Below the pieces are notes generated by a model. That model saw only the letters and a program-made list of their open reading frames with translations, ran no database searches and had not been told where the DNA came from. A DNA stretch of 64,000 nucleotides from positions 1 to 64,000 of the forward strand of contig NZ_SUKC01000010.1 of NCBI RefSeq assembly GCF_005047635.1, given 5' to 3'. Shown in pieces: positions 1 to 8,159 of the stretch; position 1 is the first letter of the stretch; each line of letters starts with the position of its first letter. A program made the translations under genes and the position numbers. This DNA comes from Arthrobacter sp. CAU 1506 (lineage in GTDB: Bacteria; Actinomycetota; Actinomycetes; Actinomycetales; Micrococcaceae).

Positions 1-2
1 TG

Positions 3-86
3 CGATGGGTAACGCGCTGGAAGCCCGCTCTCAACGCATTCGCCATCACCTTCAGCGACCGGTTCCCGACCGCTGAAAACTACTAA
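3..86 (+). pseudogene. 3' end of an IS256-type (mutator) transposase
   Basis: An open frame enters from the left edge and ends at a TAA at 84-86, giving 27 codons (RWVTRWKPALNAFAITF... to ENY). The RWKPALNAF pattern resembles the C-terminus of IS256/mutator-family transposases, recognised by eye only. The body of the gene would lie outside the window, so I cannot say whether it is intact. Its stop overlaps the stop region of the convergent IS110 transposase by four bases, so two unrelated insertion sequences abut directly here. Confidence 0.55.
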
Positions 87-1312
87 TGGAAACCGCCGGA
101 TACACCGTTAAAGGGATAGTCCCCGGGCTTTGGGTCTTGATAGAGGGTGCTATCGCGGAGCATGGCGAAGAGGACGTCCGAGCGGCGGCGGGCGAGGGCG
201 ACGATGGCCTGGTTGTGGCGTTTTCCTTCGGCTCGTTTGCGGTCGTAGTAGGCGCGGGAGGGCGGATGGTGCAGTGCGGCGAAGGCGGAGAGGAACAGGG
301 CTCGTTTGAGTTTCTTGTTGCCACGCCGGCTGGTGTGCTCGCCGCGGATTGAGGTTCCGGAGCGTCGGGTGACGGGCGCGATGCCGGCGTAAGAGGCCAG
401 GTGTCCGGCGTTTTTGAAGTCTTTGCCGACGACTTCGGTCAGGATGCGGGCGCAGGTCCTGACGCCGATGCCGGGCATCGAGGTCAGGACCGTGTGAAGA
501 GGGTGGGCCTCCACGAGTGCTTCGACTTGGGCGGCGACTTCATCGCGCTGGGTGCGCAGGGCCAGGAGCTGTGCGGCCAGTCTGGGTATGACGATGCCGG
601 CGGCTCCGGTGCCGGCGACGACCACTGTCTGCTCGGCGAGGGCGTCGAACACTGCGTCGGTGAGCCGGTCTGCTGCCCGTGGCGCGCGCTTCTTCAATCG
701 TGCACGAACATGGCCGCGGCCGGCGGTTTTTAAGGCTGCCGGGGTCGGGTAGCGGGTGAGCAGGTCCGCGACCGCGGGGTGGTCCAGGTGCGGGCCCAGT
801 GCGCGTTCCAGCGCCGGGTGAATCTGGGTGAGCAGGCCGCGGATCCGGTTGCTGGTCGCGGTGATCTGCGCGGCGAGGTCGTCGTCGAAGCCGCAGAGCA
901 CGCCGAGTTCGGCAATGGCTTCATCACCGAGGGCGATCGAACGCAGGGTATGCGGCATGGTTCGTGCTGCGTCGGCGATGATCGCCGCATCGCGGGCATC
1001 GGTCTTGGCCTGTCCCGGGTGCAGGTCAGCGATCCGGCGCATTGCCAGGCCGGGCAGGTAACCGACCGTTGCGCCCATGTCCCTTGCGACGGCCACGGGC
1101 AGCGCGCCGATGGTGGCGGGCTGGTCGACGACGAGCAGGACCTTGCCGTGCCGGCCAAGGCCGGTCAGGATTTCGCGCAGCCTGGCTTCATCGTTGGGCA
1201 AGGTTTTGTCGTAGAGCCGTTTCCCGGATCGGTCCAGGGCGACGGCGTGGTGGTCGGATTTGCCGACGTCCAGGCCGACGAAAACGTCGATGTCCTGCTG
1301 GTCAAGAACCAC
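83..1312 (-). CDS. IS110-family transposase, apparently full length (409 aa)
   Basis: DEDD-type transposase/recombinase of IS110 elements. The N-terminal RuvC-like domain starts at GLDVGKSDHH (residues 14-23), and the AKTDARDA motif near residue 101 supplies further acidic residues. The C-terminal Transposase_20 domain is recognisable from SMPGIGVRTCARILTE and YAGIAPVTRRSGTS. The length is normal for the family. The start is GTG at 1310-1312. IS110 enzymes act with a bridge (seeker) RNA encoded in the non-coding end of the element; the 263 bp between this start and the next gene is where such an RNA would lie in the IS110 group. The element sits beside other IS remnants, so the region is an insertion hot spot. 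Confidence 0.92.
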   Translation of the reverse strand: MVLDQQDIDVFVGLDVGKSDHHAVALDRSGKRLYDKTLPNDEARLREILTGLGRHGKVLLVVDQPATIGALPVAVARDMGATVGYLPGLAMRRIADLHPGQAKTDARDAAIIADAARTMPHTLRSIALGDEAIAELGVLCGFDDDLAAQITATSNRIRGLLTQIHPALERALGPHLDHPAVADLLTRYPTPAALKTAGRGHVRARLKKRAPRAADRLTDAVFDALAEQTVVVAGTGAAGIVIPRLAAQLLALRTQRDEVAAQVEALVEAHPLHTVLTSMPGIGVRTCARILTEVVGKDFKNAGHLASYAGIAPVTRRSGTSIRGEHTSRRGNKKLKRALFLSAFAALHHPPSRAYYDRKRAEGKRHNQAIVALARRRSDVLFAMLRDSTLYQDPKPGDYPFNGVSGGFH

Positions 1313-1575
1313 TGCGTACCACCTTCCGAAGAGCCGTCAGCTGCTGCCTGTGCCGGCCGGACCATGGCGGCAGTCGTCGGCATCCACGTTACGAATGACC
1401 CCGCAAGCCGTGCCTCTATCAGCGATCAACTCCCGCCGGGCCGGTCCCGGTGGCAACACCCCCCTGATCATGAAACGACTGGGGGCAACAACCATGCCGG
1501 GACCGGCCGGCCAGCACACCCTAAATCCCGCAACAGGACCGGGCTACGAAAAAGACATCTGATGGGGCTAGGCAG
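1313..1575 (-). other. Non-coding end of the IS110 element, candidate bridge-RNA region
   Basis: No credible gene lies between the IS110 transposase start and the end of the next transposase remnant. In IS110-group elements the 5' non-coding end upstream of the transposase encodes the structured bridge RNA. I see position and length consistent with that, but I could not fold the sequence or define the element ends. I found no clear promoter. The call is positional inference only. Confidence 0.3.
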
Positions 1576-2469
1576 TCAAGCAGCGGCCATGGCAGCGGTG
1601 TTGGGGAAGGCCGCTGATTCGTGGTAGCTCGAGCCGGTTTGCAGGCAGTAATAGAGGCAGCCGAGAAGGCGGTTGAAAAGGTTGCGCTGGGCTGAGGTGT
1701 GGCGATCGCCGGAGGCTTTCCGACGGTCGTAGTGGGCGCGGGCCCCGGCAGAGCTGCTGAGTGCAGAGAAGGCCCAGACGTAGCCGGCGGCGGCGAGCCT
1801 GTTGTTTTTCACCCGTCTGGCCAGGACCGTGCGGGACTTGCCGCTGGCGCGGGTCACCGGGGCCGCCCCGGCGTAGGCCTTAAGCGCGCCTGCGGTAGCG
1901 AATCGGGTGCGGTCATCGCCGATCTCGGCCAGGATCCGTGCCCCGGCGATCCGTCCGAGGCCGGGGAAGCTGGTGAGGATTTCTGAATCCGGGTGCGTGC
2001 CAAAAAGCTCTTCGACGGCCAGGGTCAGGGCATCGAGGCCGTCGCAGGCGGCGTCGAGCTGGCCAAGCAGAGCGGTGAGCTGAGTGCCGAAGGCGGCTTC
2101 GACTCCGAGCGGTTGGTGCATTGCGGCTTCGCGGAGGATCGGGAGGAGACGGGCCGCAGTGGCATCGATGTTCCGGGTCCGGCCGGACTTGAGCAGGATC
2201 CGCCGCAGCCGGGCCGGGGTCAGGGAGGCGGCCTGTGACGGGGTCGGCGCGGTACGCAGCAGGAGTCTGGCGGCCGGGCTGCTTAGATCTGCGGTGTGGG
2301 GGAAGGCCTTCAGCGCCGATGGATAGTATTCGCGCAGGAGCGAACGGATGCGGTTGGCGTGCTGCTGCCGGTCCCAGACCGCGTCCTGTTGCGCCCGTGC
2401 AAGCACGGCTATGGCCTGAACCAGTTCCGAGTCCAGGGGAAACGGGAAGACCTCATCTGGCGCCCTCAC
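1576..2469 (-). pseudogene. IS110-family transposase, 5'-truncated remnant (297 aa)
   Basis: The frame encodes the middle and C-terminal parts of a second IS110-family transposase, different from its neighbour. AQQDAVWDRQQHANRIRSLL matches the helical linker, and FPGLGRIAGARILAEIGDD with YAGAAPVTRASGKS matches the Transposase_20 domain. The N-terminal RuvC-like catalytic domain, about 100 residues, is absent: an in-frame TAA lies just upstream of the GTG at 2467-2469. The protein therefore lacks the acidic triad start and should be inactive. The breakpoint lies about 50 bp from the CGNR gene, which marks the edge of the IS scar. Confidence 0.85.
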
Positions 2470-2512
2470 CTCCCATTAGGTAACGGGGGGCGTGGCCGGT
2501 AGCGCCCGGTGC

Positions 2513-3061
2513 TCAGCTGGCGGCTGCCGACTTCCGCGCCCGATAGGCGGCCACGTGGGTGCGGTTGGCACAGTTGCCGGTGTCGCAGAAGAGCTTTGAC
2601 CGGTTTTTGGACAGGTCCACGAGCACCGCCGAGCAGTCCTCTGCGGCGCAGGTCCTCAACCGGTCCAGCTGCTTTTCGCGGATCACGTCCACCAGCGCCA
2701 TCGCGGCCTCCACCGAGATCCGGACGTGCAGCGGTGCATCGGGACTGGTGGCGTGCAGGTGGTAATCCCATTGATCGTGCTTGACCAGCTGCGGGATGGC
2801 ACCGGCGTCGGCCAGAATCTTATTCACCATTGTGACGGCGCGGTCCTCCGGCGCTGACCAGGCCTCCTTGAGCACCGGGCGCAGGCCGCGGACCGCTTCC
2901 AACTCCCCGGCGGAATGCGTGCGCGAGCCGGTATAGCCCACCGAGCGCACGAAGGCGTCCAGATCCTCCATGCTGCTCAAGCCATCCGGATGGACCTCGG
3001 CGGTGTTGACCAGCCGGGCCGCGTCCACCAACGAATGCTGCGTGTCATGAGTAAATACCAT
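2513..3061 (-). CDS. CGNR zinc-finger protein, probable transcriptional regulator (182 aa)
   Basis: The protein has the two-part layout of the ABATE/CGNR family: an N-terminal alpha/beta-rich ligand-like domain (residues 1-130) and a C-terminal CGNR-type zinc finger. The finger ligands are visible as RTCAAEDCSAVLVD followed by KLFCDTGNCANR, so four cysteines plus the CxNR signature are intact. The start ATG at 3059-3061 follows AGGAG at a good distance. The gene diverges from an EamA exporter, and a perfect 10-bp inverted repeat lies between them, so it may control that transporter and itself. Members of the family are mostly uncharacterised; the regulatory role is inferred from the finger and the arrangement. 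Confidence 0.85.
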   Translation of the reverse strand: MVFTHDTQHSLVDAARLVNTAEVHPDGLSSMEDLDAFVRSVGYTGSRTHSAGELEAVRGLRPVLKEAWSAPEDRAVTMVNKILADAGAIPQLVKHDQWDYHLHATSPDAPLHVRISVEAAMALVDVIREKQLDRLRTCAAEDCSAVLVDLSKNRSKLFCDTGNCANRTHVAAYRARKSAAAS

Positions 3062-3089
3062 CTTGACTCCTGAGCGTTGGCGGGTTTAT

Positions 3090-3121
3090 TGTCAGGAGTA
3101 TACCTCTTATGACTCCTGACA
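3090..3121. promoter_or_regulatory. Perfect inverted repeat between CGNR and EamA genes, candidate operator
   Basis: TGTCAGGAGT at 3090-3099 and ACTCCTGACA at 3112-3121 are exact reverse complements separated by 12 bp. A third half-site-like copy, TTGACTCCTGA, lies at 3063-3073, where it coincides with the ribosome binding site of the CGNR gene. The position between two divergent genes, one a probable regulator, suggests an autoregulatory operator. Binding is inferred. Confidence 0.6.
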
Positions 3122-3168
3122 GGACCATTCTGCGCCGGGAGCGAACCGCACATCCTGAAGGACCCATC

Positions 3169-4194
3169 ATGGCTTCAACCGTTGCCGAGCAGCGCCTCCT
3201 AACAGCTCCGCCGCGCCCCGGATCAGCCGTGGCCGGCGTCGGCATCGCCTTGGCTTCCTCGGCAGTGTTCGGGCTCTCCGGGTCCTTTGCCAAGTCCCTG
3301 CTGGAAGCCGGCTGGACGCCCGGCTCCGCGGTGGCGGTGCGCATGGTGGGTGCGGCCCTGATCCTGTTCCTGCCCGCCGCCTTCATGCTGCGCGGCCGGT
3401 GGCACCAACTGTGGCAGAACTGGAAGACCATTGTGCTCTTCGGGTTGATCGGGGTGGCCGGCTGCCAGCTTTTCTACTTCAACGCCGTGACCACCCTGTC
3501 CGTGGGCGTCGCGCTGCTGCTCGAGTTCCTGGCGCCGGTGCTGATTGTCCTCTGGCTCTGGCTGACCAGCCGCCGGATGCCCCGCCCAGCGACCATCGCC
3601 GGCACCGTCCTGGCGGTGGCCGGTCTGATGCTCGTGCTGGACGTCTTCGGGCCGGTCAAGCTGGACCTGGCCGGCGTTCTCTGGGGGCTCGGCGCGGCAG
3701 TGTGCCTGGTGGTCTACTTCTTCATCACCGCCAAGCAGAACGATTCGCTGCCCCCGCTGGTATTGGCCGCCGGCGGCCTGCTGGTGGGCGGCGCCGCCAT
3801 TGTGGTCCTGGGCGCAGTGCAGATCCTGCCGATGGCCTTCAGCACGGCCGATGTGCAGCTGGCGGGCTGGCACACCCAGTGGTGGGTACCGCTGGCCGGG
3901 CTGGTGCTGCTGTCCACCGTGCTGTCCTACGTCACCGGCATCATGGCCGCCCGGGCACTCGGCTCCAAGGTGGCATCCTTCGTCTCGCTGACCGAGGTGC
4001 TCTTCGCCGTCATCTGGGCTTGGCTGCTGCTGGGCGAGCTCCCCGCCATCATCCAGTTGCTTGGCGGCGTGCTGATCGTCGCCGGCGTCGTGCTGGTCCG
4101 CTCCGAGGAACTGCGCGGGCCCAAGCTCCCGCGGCGGAAGCGCGCCAAGGTGCCCGCCGAGGCAAACCTGCGGGGCGGCCTCGCGCCAGAGTAG
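3169..4194 (+). CDS. EamA/DMT-family transporter (341 aa)
   Basis: Inner-membrane transporter of the drug/metabolite superfamily with about ten hydrophobic helices arranged as two EamA repeats, for example GIALASSAVFGLSGSFAKSL at the start and AGLVLLSTVLSYVTGIMAARALG in the second half. Relatives export amino acids or other small metabolites; the substrate here is unknown. I chose the ATG at 3169 because GAAGGA precedes it at good spacing; an in-frame ATG at 3109 lies inside the inverted repeat and would add 20 residues with no ribosome binding site. The C-terminus is a short basic tail. The gene is divergent from the CGNR regulator. Confidence 0.9.
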   Translation: MASTVAEQRLLTAPPRPGSAVAGVGIALASSAVFGLSGSFAKSLLEAGWTPGSAVAVRMVGAALILFLPAAFMLRGRWHQLWQNWKTIVLFGLIGVAGCQLFYFNAVTTLSVGVALLLEFLAPVLIVLWLWLTSRRMPRPATIAGTVLAVAGLMLVLDVFGPVKLDLAGVLWGLGAAVCLVVYFFITAKQNDSLPPLVLAAGGLLVGGAAIVVLGAVQILPMAFSTADVQLAGWHTQWWVPLAGLVLLSTVLSYVTGIMAARALGSKVASFVSLTEVLFAVIWAWLLLGELPAIIQLLGGVLIVAGVVLVRSEELRGPKLPRRKRAKVPAEANLRGGLAPE

Positions 4195-4297
4195 CCTCGA
4201 GGCACGACGGGCAGGCTGCGCCGCCCGCAGACTGAGCCGCCCTGCGCGGCTGCTCCGGGGGTTCCGCCCAGCAGAAACGCCGTGTGACAATTCCCTC

Positions 4298-5065
4298 ATG
4301 CGAAATGCCGAGGCCTCACCCGTCGAGTCCGTAGACCGGGCCCTCTTGCTGGTGCTGCTGATGCGCTCCGAAGGGCCGGTGTCCGTCAAGGCTGCCGCGG
4401 AGCACCTCAACGTTGCTCCCTCCACTGCGCACCGGCTGCTCTCCGCCCTGGCATTCCGGGGATTCGCGGTCCAGGACCGGGAACGGCGCTACCGCGAGGG
4501 GCCGGTGCTGTCCGAACGGTCGGCGGAGACCTTCTCCGTGCAGATGCTGCGTGAAAACGCCCGTCCGGCCCTGATGGCCCTGCACCAGGCGGTGGGCGAG
4601 ACGGTGCAACTGATGGTGCTGCGCGGCGGCAACATCGTGTTTGTCGACGGCGTCGAATCCCAGGCCACACTGCGCGTGGGCATGCGGGTGGGCGACCAGA
4701 TGCCCGCCTTTGTCTCGGCGGGAGGAAAGGCGATGCTGGCGCAGCTGAGTAACGTCGAACTGGAAGAGCTTTACCGCAGCGGGCTGCCATCCTGGCCCAC
4801 CGGCCGGATCGATTCATTGGCCACGCTGAAGCGGAGCATGACCAAGATCCGCCGGGCGGAATTCGGCACGAACTTTGAGGAGACGGAGCAGGGCGTGATT
4901 GGCCTGGGGGTGAGCATCAACGACGCTGCCGGAAAGCCCATCGCCGCCCTGACCACTGCGACGCCCAGCATCCGTTTCACCCGGGATGACATGCCCGACT
5001 ATGTGGCGGCGCTGCGGGCGGCCGCGGCCGATGTGGAAGAACGGCTGCAAAAGCCACCGCACTAA
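4298..5065 (+). CDS. IclR-family transcriptional regulator (255 aa)
   Basis: The N-terminal winged helix (residues 8-70: VESVDRALLLVLLMRSEGPVSVKAAAEHLNVAPSTAHRLLSAL) is followed by the IclR effector domain (about 85-250) with VQLMVLRGGNIVFVDGVES and AFVSAGGKAMLAQLS. IclR proteins usually control adjacent catabolic operons and respond to a pathway metabolite. The leftward carboxylase/PEP-synthase-like operon begins its 3' end 100 bp away, so this gene is the best local candidate for its regulator. No Shine-Dalgarno precedes the ATG; a GACAAT hexamer five bases upstream suggests a leaderless transcript. The length is typical for the family. Confidence 0.93.
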   Translation: MRNAEASPVESVDRALLLVLLMRSEGPVSVKAAAEHLNVAPSTAHRLLSALAFRGFAVQDRERRYREGPVLSERSAETFSVQMLRENARPALMALHQAVGETVQLMVLRGGNIVFVDGVESQATLRVGMRVGDQMPAFVSAGGKAMLAQLSNVELEELYRSGLPSWPTGRIDSLATLKRSMTKIRRAEFGTNFEETEQGVIGLGVSINDAAGKPIAALTTATPSIRFTRDDMPDYVAALRAAAADVEERLQKPPH

Positions 5066-5070
5066 CGCCG

Positions 5071-5111
5071 TCGAGTCCGTCCCATCCGGATGAAGGACGG
5101 GACGGACTCGA
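5071..5111 (+). terminator. Stem-loop terminator after the IclR gene
   Basis: TCGAGTCCGTCCC at 5071-5083 pairs perfectly with GGGACGGACTCGA at 5099-5111 around a 15-nt loop. It starts six bases after the iclR stop and lies between convergent genes. There is no clear T-run, so it may be a GC-hairpin terminator working in either direction. Confidence 0.65.
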
Positions 5112-5169
5112 ACAGATGGACTTGCAGACGGCCCGGACGAAGCCGGTACCGGCCGGAAGCCGCCGCGGG

Positions 5170-6249
5170 CTAATGCTGATGCGCGGCACCCGACGCCGGC
5201 GGAGCGGTCCGCCCGGAGATGCTGCCGGTGATCCATGACATCATGCCAGCCGACGCGTCGAAGGCCGGCGGACGGTCCGCGTTCGACCACACGGTTTCCG
5301 GCCGGCACTGGAGAAGGACCAGGTTCTTGCCGTCCGGCAGCTCTTCGTCCACGGCGAACTCGATGTCCTGCGGCGCCTGATGAATCTTCTCCAACTGCTT
5401 GCCGAAGGCCGCCAGCGCGGTGACCTCCTCATCCGCCAGGCAGAGCACGGAGCGGCGGTCCTCGGGCACGTCCTGGGGCGCGTCGCCGCGGCGGTACTCG
5501 ATGTGCTTGTACCCGGGGGTTCGGTCGGCGATGCCCAACCCGATCTTCTCCACCAGGAACCGGTCCGGCGTGACTTCGCCGCCCACCACCGACAACCCCA
5601 GGCCCCAGCTCGCCTCCAGCACAATCTTGGAGCGGTCCCCGCTGGTCGGGCTCAGCGTGAACATCACGCCGGCGGCCCGGGCACGGACCACCTTCTGCAC
5701 CACCACGGCCATTTCAATCTCATGCGGATCGATCTCTTTTTCCGCCAGATAGGACAGCACCCGGCCGGCAAACACGCTGACGTAGCACTTGTGGATGTGG
5801 GCCAGCACGTTCTCGGCGCCGGTGATGTCCACCCAGGTTTCGAATTCCCCGGCGAAGCTGGCGCCCACCGAGTCCTCCGCGGTAGCGCTGGAGCGCACTG
5901 CCACCGCCACGTCGTCCACCCCGCAGTCAGCGCAGAGTTTGGCGTACGCCTCCCGGACCGGCGCCGCCAGTTCGTCCGGCAGCGGAATCCCGGCCAGCCG
6001 CGCCGCAATAACCCGCTCCGCCTCGTCGAAGGCGGCCTGGCCGGAGTCGGGCCGCAGCCCGTCCAGGACCTGGGTGGCGAACTCCTTGAGCCCGGCCTCT
6101 TCCAGGTACCTGCGGTAACCGGCCGCCGTGACGGCGAAGCCCGGGGCGACGGGCAGCCCTTGGGCGGTCATCTCGGCCAGGCTGGCGGCCTTGCCGCCGA
6201 CCTGCCGAACGTCGCGGCAATCGGGGTGGGTGAATTCCAGGGTAAACAT
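5170..6249 (-). CDS. PEP synthase-like ATP-grasp subunit (PPDK_N domain only, 359 aa)
   Basis: This is the nucleotide-binding N-terminal third of a PEP synthase/PPDK as a separate protein. Visible motifs are QVGGKAASLAEMT and GLPVAPGFAVT near the start, AVRSSATAEDSVGASFAGEFETWVDI (ATP-grasp core), MAVVVQKVVRARAAGVMFT, and DIEFAVD...VLLQCRPETVWS at the end. It lacks the phosphohistidine and PEP-binding TIM-barrel domains; the His domain is supplied by the gene just upstream. The same split is known from phenylphosphate synthase of Thauera, where a ~40-kDa ATP-binding protein works with a ~70-kDa His protein. The start ATG follows AAGGAG, and 26 bp separate it from the upstream gene. It is the last gene of the operon. 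Confidence 0.88.
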   Translation of the reverse strand: MFTLEFTHPDCRDVRQVGGKAASLAEMTAQGLPVAPGFAVTAAGYRRYLEEAGLKEFATQVLDGLRPDSGQAAFDEAERVIAARLAGIPLPDELAAPVREAYAKLCADCGVDDVAVAVRSSATAEDSVGASFAGEFETWVDITGAENVLAHIHKCYVSVFAGRVLSYLAEKEIDPHEIEMAVVVQKVVRARAAGVMFTLSPTSGDRSKIVLEASWGLGLSVVGGEVTPDRFLVEKIGLGIADRTPGYKHIEYRRGDAPQDVPEDRRSVLCLADEEVTALAAFGKQLEKIHQAPQDIEFAVDEELPDGKNLVLLQCRPETVWSNADRPPAFDASAGMMSWITGSISGRTAPPASGAAHQH

Positions 6250-6275
6250 GGGCCTTGCTCCTTGCAGTGGGATAT

Positions 6276-8159
6276 TCAGCCGGCCGCGGGAACGCCGAGA
6301 TCTTCGGCCCTCGTGTCCGTGGTGGTGCCGGCGGGCTCGTCATCGAGCACGACGACGGTGCCCGCCTTTCCGTCGATGCGCACCCGCTGTCCGGTCTTCA
6401 GCCGGGCGGTGGCGAAGCCGGTGCCGACCACGGCCGGGATGCCGTATTCGCGGCAGACGATCGCGGCATGGCACATCATGCCGCCGATGTCCGTGATGAC
6501 GCCGGTGGCCACGGCAAACGCGGCCGCCCAGGACGGTGCAGTGATCGGCGCAACCAGGATCTCGCCGGGCTGCAGGTCCGGCAGGTCCTTTTCCGAGCGC
6601 AGCACCCGCACCGGACCTTCGACGATCCCCAGCGACCCGGGGATGCCGTTGAGCGTTTTGGACTCGCCGTCGGAGGCGCCGAGCCAGTCGTTGACGCGTT
6701 CGGTGGTGACGCCGTAGTTCATCACCGCGAACGGATCCGTGACCTCCTGCGGCGGAATGCCGTAGGCAGGCGGGGCGGAGGCTGCCTGCAGGGCCGCCAC
6801 GATGGGCTTGCGCCGCTCGATTTCCGCGGCCCACCGTGCCTTGCCGCGGGCTTCCACCCCGATGGCCCACGACTGCACGACGTCGGACAGGACCGTGTCC
6901 AGTTCGAAGCGGTTGAGGTAGAACATGTCGTCGGCGTTGGCGAGGAAGCCGGCGTCGACCAGTACCTGGGCCAGTTCATGGCACTTCTGCCAGAACACGT
7001 TGTGCGACCAGTGCTCCACGTAGATGTTGTGCTCTTCGATGTAGGGGAACACGGTGCGGGCCAGGCCCAGCAGCTCCTCGAACTGTTTCGCCTCATCGGC
7101 GGTGAGCAGGGCACGGTACTCGTCGACAATCTCGTCGCGTTCGGCGCGCAGCCGCTCGATCGGGCGGGAGATGTCCTCGCCTGCGGCGATCTTCCGGGCG
7201 TAGCTGGCGATGTTGCCCACCGGAATGGCGGGATTGGAGTTCCAGGTTTCCTGGTCGTGCGTGAAGCCGTACTCGGTGAAGTAGTTGAACCAGGGGTCGC
7301 GGGTCTCGTCGAAGGAGGCGAGCCAGGTCCGCCCGTTCTCGGTGGCCTCGAGCGCGGACCGCAGCTGATCCGTCGTGCCTTCCGCGGTCACCGTTTCGAC
7401 GAGTCCCAAGTCGTTGGCGAGCTGGGCCAGGCGCCGGCATTCATCGTCGGGCCGGAAGGCCAGAACATCCACGCCGGCGACCATGCGGGAGATGCTCTGG
7501 TCGGTGATCAGCGGGAAGGCCTGCTTGCAGAACTGGAAGAAGGTGATGTACCCGCCGTAGCCGAGGTTGAGGAACTCGAAGTGGTACTGCCAGATGGCAA
7601 AGAACTCGTCGATCAGCCGGTGGTAGTTCTCGGTCAGGGCCATGGCGTCGGAGCGGCCGCGGGCCTCATCGACCACGTGGTCCGGGTCGTATTCGGCCAG
7701 CTTCTGGAACGAGATGGACTGCAGGGATGCGATGGCGCCCTCCATCTTGGTCTTCCACTTCCCGTACAGCTCGTCCCAGTTGGCGTAGTAGTAGCCGGCA
7801 CGCTTCTGGAACACGGCCGCCCGCTCCTGGATCCGCTCGGGGTCGGTGACGCCCAGCGGGGAGATGTAGACGTAGCCGTTCTTCACCCGCACGTCCAAGC
7901 CAAGCGAGACCGGGAGGGCGAAGATCCGGGTGCTGAAGGTGCCCACGCCCAGGTAGACCGCCTCGGCGCCGATGCTGTCGAAGGGGTGGCAGCCGCGCGA
8001 CCAGTGCATGGTGTCGGCGAACCAGAACTGGGCGTCCTCATGCGCCCGGGTCTCCTCGGAAGGGACCAGATAGTACGGGTACATGGACTCCCAGCCTTCG
8101 GCGCCCCCCGGCGCCTTTGCCTCGTGGAAGAACGGGAAACGGTTGCTGTCAGTGCTCAT
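6276..8159 (-). CDS. PEP synthase-like phosphohistidine (swivelling-domain) subunit, 627 aa
   Basis: The C-terminus carries the PEP-utilising mobile domain: ILVAPITAPSWAAAFAVATGVITDIGG followed by MMCHAAIVCREYGIPAVVGTG, with His564 as the likely phosphorylated residue. The first ~480 residues are a large helical region rich in aromatic residues, as in the central substrate domain of phenylphosphate synthase protein 1 and rifampin phosphotransferase. There is no ATP-grasp domain; the downstream gene encodes it. The predicted joint reaction is transfer of a phosphoryl group from ATP through His564 to an alcohol or enol oxygen. I chose the ATG at 8157-8159 because it follows AAGGAG and overlaps the stop of the HAD gene as ATGA. 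The open frame further upstream is antisense noise. Confidence 0.88.
   Translation of the reverse strand: MSTDSNRFPFFHEAKAPGGAEGWESMYPYYLVPSEETRAHEDAQFWFADTMHWSRGCHPFDSIGAEAVYLGVGTFSTRIFALPVSLGLDVRVKNGYVYISPLGVTDPERIQERAAVFQKRAGYYYANWDELYGKWKTKMEGAIASLQSISFQKLAEYDPDHVVDEARGRSDAMALTENYHRLIDEFFAIWQYHFEFLNLGYGGYITFFQFCKQAFPLITDQSISRMVAGVDVLAFRPDDECRRLAQLANDLGLVETVTAEGTTDQLRSALEATENGRTWLASFDETRDPWFNYFTEYGFTHDQETWNSNPAIPVGNIASYARKIAAGEDISRPIERLRAERDEIVDEYRALLTADEAKQFEELLGLARTVFPYIEEHNIYVEHWSHNVFWQKCHELAQVLVDAGFLANADDMFYLNRFELDTVLSDVVQSWAIGVEARGKARWAAEIERRKPIVAALQAASAPPAYGIPPQEVTDPFAVMNYGVTTERVNDWLGASDGESKTLNGIPGSLGIVEGPVRVLRSEKDLPDLQPGEILVAPITAPSWAAAFAVATGVITDIGGMMCHAAIVCREYGIPAVVGTGFATARLKTGQRVRIDGKAGTVVVLDDEPAGTTTDTRAEDLGVPAAG

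Noticed and set aside
1576-2469. Second active IS110 transposase
   Set aside because: The N-terminal RuvC-like domain is missing and an in-frame stop lies just upstream of the first start.
3223-4425. 400-codon minus-strand frame over the EamA gene
   Set aside because: Gln/His/Gly-rich shadow of the transporter; the plus strand has clear membrane helices.
5170-8159. A PEP synthase gene broken by a frameshift
   Set aside because: The two parts are in reversed order relative to PEP synthase, have separate ribosome binding sites, and the central PEP-binding barrel is absent.
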